Shown here piece after piece: positions 16,217-24,528 of a stretch of 64,000 nt of DNA. The position numbers and the translations under genes were made by a program. The notes beneath the pieces are model-generated. The model ran no database searches. It was given only the letters and a program-made list of their open reading frames with translations, and was not told the origin of the DNA. The stretch is from Candidatus Flexifilum breve (GTDB taxonomy: Bacteria > Chloroflexota > Anaerolineae > Aggregatilineales > Phototrophicaceae), in assembly GCA_016717205.1 (NCBI GenBank), contig JADKGC010000002.1, positions 62,001 to 126,000 on the forward strand, written 5' to 3'. Numbering within the stretch: the stretch's first letter is position 1; each line of letters opens with the position of its first letter.

Positions 16217-16957
16217 CTATTCTTCGACGAGCGCTTCTTCGCCTTCAAAGGCGATGCCTTCGGGCGGACGCACGGTGAACATGTAGCCGACACCGCGTTC
16301 GGTGCGGATGTAGTGCGGGTGGTGCGAATCGGCTTCGAGCTTGCGACGCAGACGGTGCATATGTACGCGCAGCGTGTCTTCGTAGACTTCTTCCGACGGC
16401 CACACGCGGGCGATCAGCATGCGGTTTTCGACGACGCGCCCCGCATTGCGCAGCAGCACGTGCAGCAGAATCGATTCAGTCGGCGTGAGGCCGTAGGGCT
16501 TGCCGTTCACGACAATGCGGTTGTGGGCGAAGTCGATATTCAGACCATCATCGATGCGAATGATCGGTTCGCTGGCATAGTCGAGGCTGGGCATACGCGC
16601 CAAAACGACCTGCGTACGGGCTTCGAGTTCGCGGAGTTCAAACGGCTTGACGATGAAATCTTCCGCGTATTTCTTCAGACCCTGCACGACCGTTTCCGTA
16701 TCGTTGTAGGCGGTCACGAAGATGATCGGCACATCTGCCATCGACTTCAGGCGATTGCTGAGTTCAAACCCATGCATGGAAGGAAGTTGGAGGTCAATCA
16801 GCGCAATGTGTGGCAAACCACGCATCTGAACATGATCGAGAGCTTCCGGCGCGTCAAGGAATGACGTGACTTCGAAACCACGTGAGGTCATATAGTCGGT
16901 GACGAGCTTGTTGATCGCTGGATCATCTTCAACAAGCAGGATTTTGGTTTTACCCAT
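16217..16957 (-). CDS. OmpR/PhoB-type response regulator
   Basis: A 246-residue two-domain regulator. The receiver domain (1-120) has the acidic pair at 11-12, phospho-acceptor Asp55 (ALIDLQLPS), and the conserved Thr and Lys in FVTAYND and FIVKPFELREL. The winged-helix DNA-binding domain (about 140-235) ends with the recognition helix and wing LRVHMHRLRRKLEAD...YIRTERGVGYMF. No kinase is adjacent; the two kinases at 6.9-9.6 kb are candidates but there is no direct evidence. It is divergent from the PBP-like gene across 318 bp. The acidic C-terminal tail (EGEEALVEE) is an extension. Confidence 0.93.
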   Translation of the reverse strand: MGKTKILLVEDDPAINKLVTDYMTSRGFEVTSFLDAPEALDHVQMRGLPHIALIDLQLPSMHGFELSNRLKSMADVPIIFVTAYNDTETVVQGLKKYAEDFIVKPFELRELEARTQVVLARMPSLDYASEPIIRIDDGLNIDFAHNRIVVNGKPYGLTPTESILLHVLLRNAGRVVENRMLIARVWPSEEVYEDTLRVHMHRLRRKLEADSHHPHYIRTERGVGYMFTVRPPEGIAFEGEEALVEE

Positions 16958-17275
16958 GTGTGAGCCTCTCTCAATCTAACGAAAGGAAATGTTCCTGTTG
17001 TAATGAATATACAACGAATGTAACAATAAATCCAGTAGTGTTCATGCTCTGATAATTGAGGTTTAATCCCGAATAACGCATGTGTGGCAAACCCGATTCA
17101 CGGAGAGCGATTGGCGATCAGCAGTCGATTTGCTGTAACATTTATGCACTAGGGTGACGAATCGGACTGGGTAGATCTGTCACGCTATGAATAGCTTTCA
17201 CATCCATGCTTAACTGCCAACGCCTTTGGCTAACGGCGAATTGCAAACAGCTAACCACTGTCTTCAGGAGTCCTT
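16958..17275. promoter_or_regulatory. Divergent promoter region, 318 bp
   Basis: No gene is seen. The region is AT-rich compared with its surroundings and separates the divergent response regulator and PBP-like genes, so it should hold both promoters. AACATAC-like and TGTAACA motifs recur (near 17020 and 17135), but no confident -35/-10 pair stands out. AGGAG at 17266-17270 is the ribosome site for the TTG start at 17276. Confidence 0.5.
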
Positions 17276-20188
17276 TTGAGTTCAGCCATACAGATTATCC
17301 GGCGGCGTAACAAGCGACAGGAACGCAAGGCGCGGCGTGACCAGCAGCGGCGTGTGTGGACAGTGCTCGCCTCGATCGCCGCCATCATCCTGATCGGCAT
17401 TCCCGGCGCGGTCGCCATTGGCGGCGCGGTCGTGTTGTACTCCAACGCGCTTCAGGGCATGCCGGAGTTTGGCGCCAATCCGTTCGCGGCGTCCGGGACG
17501 ACCGAATTCTACGAACGTACAGGTGAAACGGTGATCTACACCCCGACCAGCGTGGAGCGTGAGTGGGTGCCGCTCACCACGCTGCCACCGTACGTGATTG
17601 CGGCGACGCTCGTCAGCGAGGACACCGATTTCCTCGTCGCGCCGCACCCCGGTCTCGAAACAACGTTCGTCAGGCTGTGGCAGAACACGCTGATCGATAC
17701 CCTGCCCGCTGACCCGACCATCACCGGGCGCCTGGTGCGCAACGTGCTGCTGTCGCACGCCGGATCGATTGTGGAACAGCGCACCCGTGAGATCGCGCTC
17801 GTGGCGGAGGTCAACCGCCGCTATACGCCCGAGCAAATCCTCGAATGGCATCTGAATACCAACGATTATGCCAATGAAGCCTATGGCATCGAAGCCGCCG
17901 CGCAGACCTATTTCGGCAAGCGCGCCGTCGACCTCAGCTTAGATGAGGCGGCGCTGCTGGCGGCCATCCCGACCGCGACCGAATACAATCCCTTCGACGA
18001 CGAAACCGCCGCCCGCGGGCGGCAAGCCGACCTGCTGCGGCGCATGGTGGAGATCGGCGCGATCAGTCAGGAATCGTATGAGAGTGTGCAGGGCCTGACC
18101 ACCCGTCTCGACCGAGGCAACACGCTGCCACCGTTGGCGCCTGACTTCATTGTGTATGCGCGCCGCCAAGCCGAGGCGATCCTCAACGCGCAGGGCATGG
18201 ACGGTCGCCAGTTGATCGCGCGCGGCGATCTGCGCGTGGTGACGACGCTCGACCTTGACCTGTACAACCAGTCGGCCTGCGTGCTCGACGTGCAGATCGC
18301 GCGGCTGAATAATGCCGAAGCGCCTGCCGGAGACTGCGCCGCCGCGGTGCTGCTGCCGCGCCTCGAAACAACCTCCGACGCGCCGCCCGACGAAGGCGCG
18401 CTGATCGTCATCGATGCACAGACGGGGGAAGTCCGGAGCATGGTCGGCGCGGTCAACCTCGCGGAACATGAGCCGGGGGTGACGCTCCAGCCGTTCGTGT
18501 ATTTGCAGGGCTTTTTGGGCGGCTACACGCCCGCGACGATGGTCTACGACGTGCCGAACAGCTATCCCGGAGCGGAACAGGGCTTGATCTATACCTTCAG
18601 CAACCCGGACGATCAGTTCCGCGGCGTGCTGAATCTGCGGGAGGCGATGGGTGCCTGGCTCGTCCCCCCCGCCGCCAGCATCGCGCATCAGCGCGGTATG
18701 ACCAACATTCTGCGGCTGGCGCATCAGCTCGGCTTGAACACACTCGATGAGAATCGCAGCGACATTCTGCTGTTGGAACGCGGCGGCGCGGTGTCCGTGC
18801 TGGATATGGCCTACAGCTATTCGGTGTTCGCCTCGCTCGGCAGCCTGCGCGGCGTCCCGGTCGAACCGGTGGCGCGCGACTTCCGCGCCCGTGACCCGGT
18901 CGCCGTGCTGCGCATCGAAGATGCAAGCGGCGCGGTTGTGTGGGAGTACGACCGCGATGAAGCGACGCGCTGCGGCACGCTCGACGTGTGCACGCCGCGG
19001 CTCGAAAATAAGCTCGCCTACCTGATCAATGATGTGCTGGCGGATGAAGAAACACGCTGGGCGACGCTCGGCGAAGACAATCCGCTGGCGCTCTCGCGAC
19101 CGAGCGCGGTCGTCAACGGCTTGACCAACGATCAGCTCGACAACTGGACGGTCGGCTACACACCACAGTTGGTGACGGCGGTGCATTTAGGCCGCAGCGA
19201 CAACGCGGCCATGACGCTCGATCCCTATGGGATGAGCGGCGCGGCGGCGGTCTGGCGCGCGGTGATGGAAATGGCGCACAGCGGCGTCACGCCGACGCCG
19301 TGGGAACGCCCGGAGAGCATCATCGAACTGCAAGTCTGCGAAAAATCTGGCTTGCTGCCGAATGGCATGTGTCCCGTGCGGCGCGAACTGTTCATTGACG
19401 GCACGCAGCCGCGCACAGTCGATACTTACTGGCAAACGGTCGAAGTCAACAACCAGACCGGGCAGTTGGCGACGGTCAACACGCCCGCCGAGTCGCGCAG
19501 TGAGGTGCTGTACTTCGTACCGCCTGCCGAAGCGCGCGAATGGTGGGAAGCGAACAATCAGCCGCTGCCGCCGACCGACTACGACAACGTGAGTGTGCCG
19601 CAGGTCTTTGAACTGGTGCATATCACGCGCCCACAGTTCTTCGACTATGTGGGCGGCGTGGTCGACATCTACGCGGAAATGAACACGCGCGATATGGCCT
19701 ACTATCAGGTGCAGTACGGACAAGGGTTAAGCCCGAACGCGTGGATCGATATTGGCGGCCAGCAGACGACGTTCGACTCGGCAGTGCCGATTGCGCAGTG
19801 GGATACCAGCAGCCTCGATGGGTTGTACAGCCTGCGCCTCATCCTGGTGCTGAACGACAACAGCCGCAGCAGCGACTCGCTGCAAGTCACGGTCGACAAT
19901 GTCGCGCCGACGGTCAACTTACAGTCGGTCGAAGTTGGCAAAGTCTATCGCTTCCCCGGTGACGCGGTCGTGGCGCTGCAAGCCGACGCGCGCGACAACC
20001 TCGTGATCAGCCGCGTCGAGTTCTACCAGAACGGCGTGTTCCTCGGCGCGGACGAAACGGCTCCGTATGGCTTCGAGTGGGGCATCGACGCGCCTGGCAC
20101 GCAGACCTTCACCGCGTTCGCCTTCGACGCGGTCGGCAACCAGTCGAGCAGTCAGCTCACCGTGGAGATCTTGCGTGCGGGCTCGTAG
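17276..20188 (+). CDS. Class A penicillin-binding-protein-like protein with degenerate transpeptidase domain
   Basis: A 970-residue membrane protein: basic cytosolic start, membrane helix (about 28-55), glycosyltransferase-51 domain (about 80-290), transpeptidase-like domain (about 370-690) and C-terminal Ig-like domains (about 770-970). The glycosyltransferase keeps Glu115 in SEDTDF and the second Glu in the REIALVAEV segment, but the usual STITQQLVRN reads TITGRLVRN. In the transpeptidase-like domain all three active-site motifs are lost: SxxK reads VTLQ (402-405), SxN reads WLV (461-463) and KTGT reads VNGL (613-616), although flanking segments such as LDNWTVGYTP are kept. It may act as a scaffold or monofunctional glycosyltransferase. 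TTG start with AGGAG 5 nt upstream. Confidence 0.85.
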   Translation: MSSAIQIIRRRNKRQERKARRDQQRRVWTVLASIAAIILIGIPGAVAIGGAVVLYSNALQGMPEFGANPFAASGTTEFYERTGETVIYTPTSVEREWVPLTTLPPYVIAATLVSEDTDFLVAPHPGLETTFVRLWQNTLIDTLPADPTITGRLVRNVLLSHAGSIVEQRTREIALVAEVNRRYTPEQILEWHLNTNDYANEAYGIEAAAQTYFGKRAVDLSLDEAALLAAIPTATEYNPFDDETAARGRQADLLRRMVEIGAISQESYESVQGLTTRLDRGNTLPPLAPDFIVYARRQAEAILNAQGMDGRQLIARGDLRVVTTLDLDLYNQSACVLDVQIARLNNAEAPAGDCAAAVLLPRLETTSDAPPDEGALIVIDAQTGEVRSMVGAVNLAEHEPGVTLQPFVYLQGFLGGYTPATMVYDVPNSYPGAEQGLIYTFSNPDDQFRGVLNLREAMGAWLVPPAASIAHQRGMTNILRLAHQLGLNTLDENRSDILLLERGGAVSVLDMAYSYSVFASLGSLRGVPVEPVARDFRARDPVAVLRIEDASGAVVWEYDRDEATRCGTLDVCTPRLENKLAYLINDVLADEETRWATLGEDNPLALSRPSAVVNGLTNDQLDNWTVGYTPQLVTAVHLGRSDNAAMTLDPYGMSGAAAVWRAVMEMAHSGVTPTPWERPESIIELQVCEKSGLLPNGMCPVRRELFIDGTQPRTVDTYWQTVEVNNQTGQLATVNTPAESRSEVLYFVPPAEAREWWEANNQPLPPTDYDNVSVPQVFELVHITRPQFFDYVGGVVDIYAEMNTRDMAYYQVQYGQGLSPNAWIDIGGQQTTFDSAVPIAQWDTSSLDGLYSLRLILVLNDNSRSSDSLQVTVDNVAPTVNLQSVEVGKVYRFPGDAVVALQADARDNLVISRVEFYQNGVFLGADETAPYGFEWGIDAPGTQTFTAFAFDAVGNQSSSQLTVEILRAGS

Positions 20189-20765
20189 CGTCTTCCGCCA
20201 GATACGGCGCAATTCCCGTCACCAGCAAGGCCAGCGCGGCATCCGGCGCGGCCTTGTCTTTGGTGCGGCTCTGCTGAATGGCCGTGCCAAAGATCACCCA
20301 CGCGACCGCGTGCGCCGCTTCATCGGGCACGGGTAGCGCGGTCGGCGTGCGCGCGATCCATTCCGCCAGCCGATCGCGCACATCCTGCTGCACCTGCATG
20401 CCGACCAGCATCTGTTCACTATTCTGACTGTTCATCCCACAGTGACCGAAAAAACGGCCCATAAAGGCGGAAACGGTCGTCCCGAGCAGACAGATATTTT
20501 CAAAGGTGAACAATGGATGCTCGGGTAAAACGCCGCGCAGCTGCTGTTCCAAGGCATCGCTGACACTGGCGCGGAGCAGATCGTACTTGTCCTCAAAGTG
20601 CGCGTAGAAGGTCGCGCGGTTGATTCCGGCGCGATCCGCAATATCCTGCACGCTGATGTCTTGAAATCCCCGGTCCGTCATCAACTCCTGAAACGCCTGC
20701 TGAAGCAATTTGCGCGTCCGTTTGATGCGGGGATCGACTTTGGTGGGCAGTGGGTTAAGCGACAT
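20157..20765 (-). CDS. TetR family transcriptional regulator
   Basis: A 202-residue repressor. The N-terminal TetR helix-turn-helix is at about 15-60 (KLLQQAFQELMTDRG, ISVQDIADRAGINRATFYAHFEDKYDLL). The C-terminal ligand-binding part is variable and gives no hint of inducer. AAAGGAG lies 5 nt before the ATG at 20765. The gene is divergent from a DoxX-like gene, and two near-identical inverted repeats lie in the intergenic region, one overlapping the regulator's own leader. This suggests autoregulation and control of the DoxX-like gene. Its 3' end overlaps the convergent PBP-like gene by 32 bp. Confidence 0.9.
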   Translation of the reverse strand: MSLNPLPTKVDPRIKRTRKLLQQAFQELMTDRGFQDISVQDIADRAGINRATFYAHFEDKYDLLRASVSDALEQQLRGVLPEHPLFTFENICLLGTTVSAFMGRFFGHCGMNSQNSEQMLVGMQVQQDVRDRLAEWIARTPTALPVPDEAAHAVAWVIFGTAIQQSRTKDKAAPDAALALLVTGIAPYLAEDATSPHARSPR

Positions 20766-20775
20766 TTTTGCTCCT

Positions 20776-20792
20776 TTGTTGCCTAAGCAACA
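20776..20792. promoter_or_regulatory. TetR operator candidate 1
   Basis: TTGTTGCCTAAGCAACA: arms TGTTGC and GCAACA with a CTAA centre. It lies 10-27 bp upstream of the TetR ATG. Confidence 0.65.
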
Positions 20793-20810
20793 GAACCGCG
20801 TTGTTGTCGA

Positions 20811-20839
20811 TTGAATTTCAATCACAGCTTCCTTATCTT
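20811..20839 (+). promoter_or_regulatory. Promoter of the DoxX-like gene
   Basis: TTGAAT (20811-20816) and TATCTT (20834-20839) with 17-bp spacing, upstream of operator candidate 2. Confidence 0.5.
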
Positions 20840-20851
20840 AATATACAACAC

Positions 20852-20868
20852 TTGTCGCCTAAACAACA
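20852..20868. promoter_or_regulatory. TetR operator candidate 2
   Basis: TTGTCGCCTAAACAACA differs from operator candidate 1 at only two of 17 positions. It is located just downstream of the DoxX promoter, where a bound repressor would block transcription. Confidence 0.65.
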
Positions 20869-20892
20869 CATGACTGCCAAAGGATAAATCGC

Positions 20893-21264
20893 ATGGACAC
20901 CGCACTCTGGATTCTCCAAGTACTGCTCGCCGTCGCTTTCGTCGGCGCGGGCCTGATGAAGCTCACGCAGCCCAAAGCCAAAATCGCCGAACGCATGGCG
21001 TGGGCCAATGATTTTTCCGAAACTCAGCTCAAGCTCATCGGTCTCGTGGAGCTGCTCGGTGCGGTTGGGCTGATCCTGCCCGCGGTTACACGCATTCTGC
21101 CGATCCTGACGCCGTTGGCTGCCGTCGGGCTGGTGCTGACGATGATCGGCGCGGCGCTCACACATATCCGGCGCGGTGAGATGCCGATGGTGATCCCCAA
21201 TATCGTACTGCTCGCGCTCGCCGCCATTGTGGCCTACGGTCGTTTTGTCGCCTTCCCGCTGTAA
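20893..21264 (+). CDS. DoxX-like family membrane protein
   Basis: A 123-residue protein with four hydrophobic helices and the DoxX-like pattern: LQVLLAVAFVGAGLMKLTQPK, then LIGLVELLGAVGLILP and LAAVGLVLTMIGAALTHI. The family is of uncertain function, often induced under stress and regulated by TetR or MarR proteins. AAAGGA precedes the ATG. The divergent TetR gene and the two matching operators around its promoter indicate direct repression. A hairpin follows the stop. Confidence 0.85.
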   Translation: MDTALWILQVLLAVAFVGAGLMKLTQPKAKIAERMAWANDFSETQLKLIGLVELLGAVGLILPAVTRILPILTPLAAVGLVLTMIGAALTHIRRGEMPMVIPNIVLLALAAIVAYGRFVAFPL

Positions 21265-21285
21265 ACTCCAGCCCAGCACGCTGAC

Positions 21286-21313
21286 CCTGCCCTGACTCAT
21301 GAGTTAGGGCAGG
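21286..21313 (+). terminator. Hairpin downstream of the DoxX-like gene
   Basis: CCTGCCCTGACT / AGTTAGGGCAGG stem (one mismatch) with a CATG loop. The U-tract is weak. Confidence 0.6.
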
Positions 21314-21558
21314 ATTCGACCAATAGAGAGCAACTCCTTCGCGACAGATTCGACTGGCTAAGAAGTACCTTGTTTGGGATTCAAGGAAATTACATTCTTG
21401 GAAAATTGAGTTGTACGTTTGCGGGCATTATCGCTATCCACCTGAAGCGTTAGCAACTTTATGAAGATCGCTGAGCGATGACCGCAGCTCTCTCTTAATG
21501 CCTATTTCATGACGTAATAAAACTTGGTGTACAATTTGACAATCGACTCATCCACAAA

Positions 21559-22338
21559 ATGGAATATTGCCAAATGGTTACCAGTTTATTCTCCAATCGA
21601 GAAGCATTGATAACTGAACTTCGACTGGCGACAGAGCGAACGAATGCGTTGTTGTCCTCACTTACGCCTGAGGATCTTGAGCGTCCCGTCGCGGGACTAG
21701 ACTGGAACGTTGGTGAAACCGTCGTGCATCTTGTCGTGATCGCACGGCGCGGGGTAAATGATCTCCGACGGAGTTCGACTGCCGATGGATTGGCAGAATT
21801 GAATGCTACTACTATCAATGAAATCGAGAATCGTGACCCACTGTATCTGGCAGATAAATTCAGCCGCACGATGAATGTCGCCATTGATAAAGTCTTTGCA
21901 AACATACCTGATGATTTGATTTTCGATTTTCATGGTGGGTCAAAGCTGACCGTTTTTTCAGCGATGAGTGTGGTACTCGGTGAGTTGTTGATTCATGGCA
22001 ATGATATCGCCCGAGCAGTTGGCAAAGACTGGGTTATCTATCCCCATCAAGCCGTCCTGATGTTTGCCAATGGGTGGGAGATTCTCACCGCATGGCTGAC
22101 ACCAGACGCTGTGCACGTAACAGAAAGCTATCGCGTTCATTTTATTGGACAGGAATTTATCGCCCGGCTGCAAATCGAGGCTGGGACATTCACCGTGACA
22201 CAGTCCACAGCCGATCAAGTGGCAGATTATCTCATCTACGTTGAACCTTTGGAGTTCATTTTCGCATTCCCATACGGGCGGCGCAGGGCCGAGAATCCCG
22301 ATCTTCAACGTCTGGCCAGTCGATTCAAGCCGCTGTGA
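21559..22338 (+). CDS. Maleylpyruvate isomerase/DinB-superfamily protein with SCP2-like C-terminus
   Basis: A 259-residue protein. The N-terminal four-helix domain (about 10-165) matches the mycothiol-dependent maleylpyruvate isomerase N-terminal (MDMPI_N/DinB_2) fold, with candidate metal ligands in GETVVHLVVIARRG and GELLIHGNDIARA. The C-terminal 80 residues form alternating strands of the small SCP2-like domain that often follows it. Family members act on thiol adducts or bind metals; the substrate is unknown, and mycothiol itself is not established in this lineage. The gene is less GC-rich than its surroundings. It is followed by two further DinB-type genes. The start could be 15 nt inside. 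Confidence 0.75.
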   Translation: MEYCQMVTSLFSNREALITELRLATERTNALLSSLTPEDLERPVAGLDWNVGETVVHLVVIARRGVNDLRRSSTADGLAELNATTINEIENRDPLYLADKFSRTMNVAIDKVFANIPDDLIFDFHGGSKLTVFSAMSVVLGELLIHGNDIARAVGKDWVIYPHQAVLMFANGWEILTAWLTPDAVHVTESYRVHFIGQEFIARLQIEAGTFTVTQSTADQVADYLIYVEPLEFIFAFPYGRRRAENPDLQRLASRFKPL

Positions 22339-22431
22339 TGCAGCCACCGCTGCGCTGATGTATTCTTTTTTAAACGATTCAGCACGACTGCTACAATTTC
22401 CTCACGGATCATCGGCGCTTCGGCATTCCTG

Positions 22432-22465
22432 TGTTATACTAGAACTTGTGTTCTGTACACAGGAG
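22432..22465 (+). promoter_or_regulatory. Extended -10 promoter and ribosome site of the DinB pair
   Basis: TG-T-TATACT at 22432-22440 is an extended -10 element. AGGAG at 22461-22465 is 9 nt before the ATG at 22475. Confidence 0.5.
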
Positions 22466-22474
22466 TAACTGCAC

Positions 22475-22957
22475 ATGGCAAATCGCTTGATGCAAGGGAC
22501 TTGGCAGTGGATTCAACCGACTCACGAGATGCGTGATGAAGTGCTCGCTCTGCTCAGTGATGCTGATCTCGCCTTTAGTCCGGGCGGCAGCAACATGAAA
22601 CTGGGTGAACTAATCCGCGAATGGGGCGAAATTGAACATGCCTACGTGGAAGGCTTCAAGACCTTTAAGCAAGATTTCGATTACCGCCACCCTGATCCAA
22701 CAATCGCTACTAGCAGCGACCGACTGAAAACCTGGCTTAAGGCACTGGATGCGGACATGGCAGCCACGGTGGAAGCGTATACAGACGCAGAGGTGGATTC
22801 CAAACCCATCATGCGCCCCGGCGACTATCCAGCGGCCATCGATATGCAGGTCAATATTTATTTGCAGGCGCTCTTGATCTTTCTATCCAAGCTGAGCGTT
22901 TTCCTTCGCGCTGCGAACAAGCCGTTGCCACCGGCTCTTGTGGACTGGATCGGCTAA
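22475..22957 (+). CDS. DinB family protein
   Basis: A 160-residue four-helix protein of the DinB/YfiT-like superfamily. Helix 1 (QWIQPTHEMRDEVLALLSDADLAF), the NMKLGELIREWGEIEHAYVEGFK segment in place of the usual metal-binding His helix, and the long C-terminal helix fit the fold. The canonical His ligands are partly replaced (Glu/His in GEIEHAYVE), so a metal-dependent enzyme is not certain. It ends 3 nt before another DinB-type gene and is probably co-transcribed with it. Known superfamily members are bacillithiol or mycothiol transferases, but many are uncharacterised. Confidence 0.65.
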   Translation: MANRLMQGTWQWIQPTHEMRDEVLALLSDADLAFSPGGSNMKLGELIREWGEIEHAYVEGFKTFKQDFDYRHPDPTIATSSDRLKTWLKALDADMAATVEAYTDAEVDSKPIMRPGDYPAAIDMQVNIYLQALLIFLSKLSVFLRAANKPLPPALVDWIG

Positions 22958-22960
22958 AGT

Positions 22961-23452
22961 ATGACGCAGCCAACGGCACCGAAAACCATGCACGAGAACT
23001 TCGTCGCGGCGATGCTCTTCCTGCTCGACGAAACGTTTGACAGCGTCCACGGCGTCTTCCTCGACAAAAACACGTCGCTGTTCGAAACGCTGGCGACCGT
23101 CAGCGCGGAGGAAGCCTCCCGCCCGGTTGGAGCAAACTGCGCGACGCTCGCCGCGCAGGTGAATCACACGGCGTTCTATCTGGAACGCACGTATAAATGG
23201 GTTGCGGAAAACGACCACAGCAAGACCGACTGGGGCGAGATCTGGCGCACGGTGCGCGAGGTCACGCCGGAACAGTGGGAAGCGAGCAAGCAGCGACTGC
23301 GCACCGCCTACGATCAGATCAAGCAGCTCATTCAAGCGATGCCCGATTTCAACAATGAGGACGCGATTGGTGGGACGCTCGGCGTGCTGGCGCACTGCGC
23401 CTATCATCTGGGCGAAATTCGTCAGGCGTTGTGTACAATCAAGACCGCTTAA
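22961..23452 (+). CDS. DinB family protein
   Basis: A 163-residue DinB-superfamily protein. The typical triad of His positions is visible: NHTAFYLERTY in helix 2 and AHCAYHLGEIRQAL in the last helix, matching the HxxxH pattern of DinB metal sites. The fold binds a divalent metal and in characterised members transfers low-molecular-weight thiols. It lies 3 nt downstream of the preceding DinB gene, and a third superfamily member is at 21559, so the locus has three in a row. It is followed by a C-rich repeat and prmC. Confidence 0.78.
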   Translation: MTQPTAPKTMHENFVAAMLFLLDETFDSVHGVFLDKNTSLFETLATVSAEEASRPVGANCATLAAQVNHTAFYLERTYKWVAENDHSKTDWGEIWRTVREVTPEQWEASKQRLRTAYDQIKQLIQAMPDFNNEDAIGGTLGVLAHCAYHLGEIRQALCTIKTA

Positions 23453-23456
23453 CCTC

Positions 23457-23545
23457 ACTCCTCAATCTCCTCTACCGAGGGCGAGGGGACTTAAAAACCC
23501 TGCGTGTTTCCCCTCTCCTAGAGGAGAGGGGACAGGGGTGAGGTT
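23457..23545. repeat. C-rich dispersed inverted repeat
   Basis: CTCACTCCTCAATCTCC...GGAGAGGGG...AGGGGTGAGG: a copy of the same family seen at 3768-4033, 28312-28405 and 43440-43558. The end arms CCTCACTCC and GGGGTGAGG pair. Confidence 0.6.
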
Positions 23546-23581
23546 GAAATTTCCACCAACTGTTGCCCACTGGAGTCCCCG

Positions 23582-24400
23582 ATGCCCGACACCACTATTC
23601 GCGATCTGCTCACGGAAGCGCGTCCGCGTATTCCCAGCCTTGACGCCCATGTGCTGCTCGCGGCGGTGCTCGGCGTGGAGCGCAGCTACTTGCTGGCGCA
23701 TCCCGAAGCGGTCGTGAGACCCGAGCAAGCGGAGCGTTTTCGCGGGTGGCTGGAACGCGCCGCGGCGGGCGAACCCATCGCCTACATCCTCGGGCGGCGT
23801 GCCTTCTATGATCGCGACTTCACCGTCACGCCCGCCGTGTTGATCCCGCGCCCGGAGACCGAACTGCTGCTCGAACAGGCGCTGGCGTGGGCCAAACCGC
23901 GATCCAGTGTGCGCGCGGTCGATGTCGGCACGGGCAGCGGCGCGCTGGCAGTCACCTTCGCGGCGCTCGTCCCCCAGGCCGATGTCTACGCGGTCGATGT
24001 GAGCGCGGCGGCGCTGGCGGTCGCCCGGCAGAACGCCGAACGCCACAGCGCCCGCGTCAGGTTTATGCAGGGCGATCTGCTCACGCCGCTGCTCGACCGC
24101 CAGTTCGATCTCCTCATGGCGAACCTGCCCTACATCGCCGCCGACGAAGTGCCATTGCTGGCAGTCAGCCGCTACGAGCCGACCCTCGCGCTCGATGGCG
24201 GTGGCGACGGCCTCGATCTCGTCCGCCGTTTGATCGCGCAAATCCCGCAGGTAACCCAGGCCGGCGCGCTGATTCTGCTGGAGATCGGCGCGGGGCAAGG
24301 CGCGGCGACGCTGCAAATCGCGCAAACGCTTAACCCGGCATTGGCCGAAGTCCTTCCCGATTACGCCGGGCATGATCGTATCGTCAAAATGGTGCGCTAG
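23582..24400 (+). CDS. prmC: Peptide chain release factor N5-glutamine methyltransferase
   Basis: A 272-residue protein that methylates the GGQ glutamine of release factors RF1 and RF2. The N-terminal helical domain (1-80; IPSLDAHVLLAAVLGVERSYLLAHPE) is followed by the AdoMet-binding Rossmann fold with VDVGTGSGALAV (motif I) and the catalytic segment ANLPYI, where the usual NPPY reads NLPY, a variant I believe also occurs in related organisms. The preceding RREFYDRDFTVTP-type strand reads RRAFYDRDFTVTPAVLIPRPETELL, which is diagnostic for PrmC rather than other N-methyltransferases. The release factor gene is not adjacent here. Confidence 0.92.
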   Translation: MPDTTIRDLLTEARPRIPSLDAHVLLAAVLGVERSYLLAHPEAVVRPEQAERFRGWLERAAAGEPIAYILGRRAFYDRDFTVTPAVLIPRPETELLLEQALAWAKPRSSVRAVDVGTGSGALAVTFAALVPQADVYAVDVSAAALAVARQNAERHSARVRFMQGDLLTPLLDRQFDLLMANLPYIAADEVPLLAVSRYEPTLALDGGGDGLDLVRRLIAQIPQVTQAGALILLEIGAGQGAATLQIAQTLNPALAEVLPDYAGHDRIVKMVR

Positions 24401-24528
24401 GCACGCGGCTGATCATCCCCGCAAGTTGGCGCTCAAGCTGCGATTCTTTCCTTAACCTCTAATGTAATACTTGAAACTCCTCGTTTATACTCTACTTAAT
24501 TACAAATGACATAAATAAGGAGTTGCGT

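Noticed and set aside
17939..19186. A 415-codon open frame antisense to the PBP-like gene
   Set aside because: No motifs or ribosome site; the sense strand carries the PBP framework.
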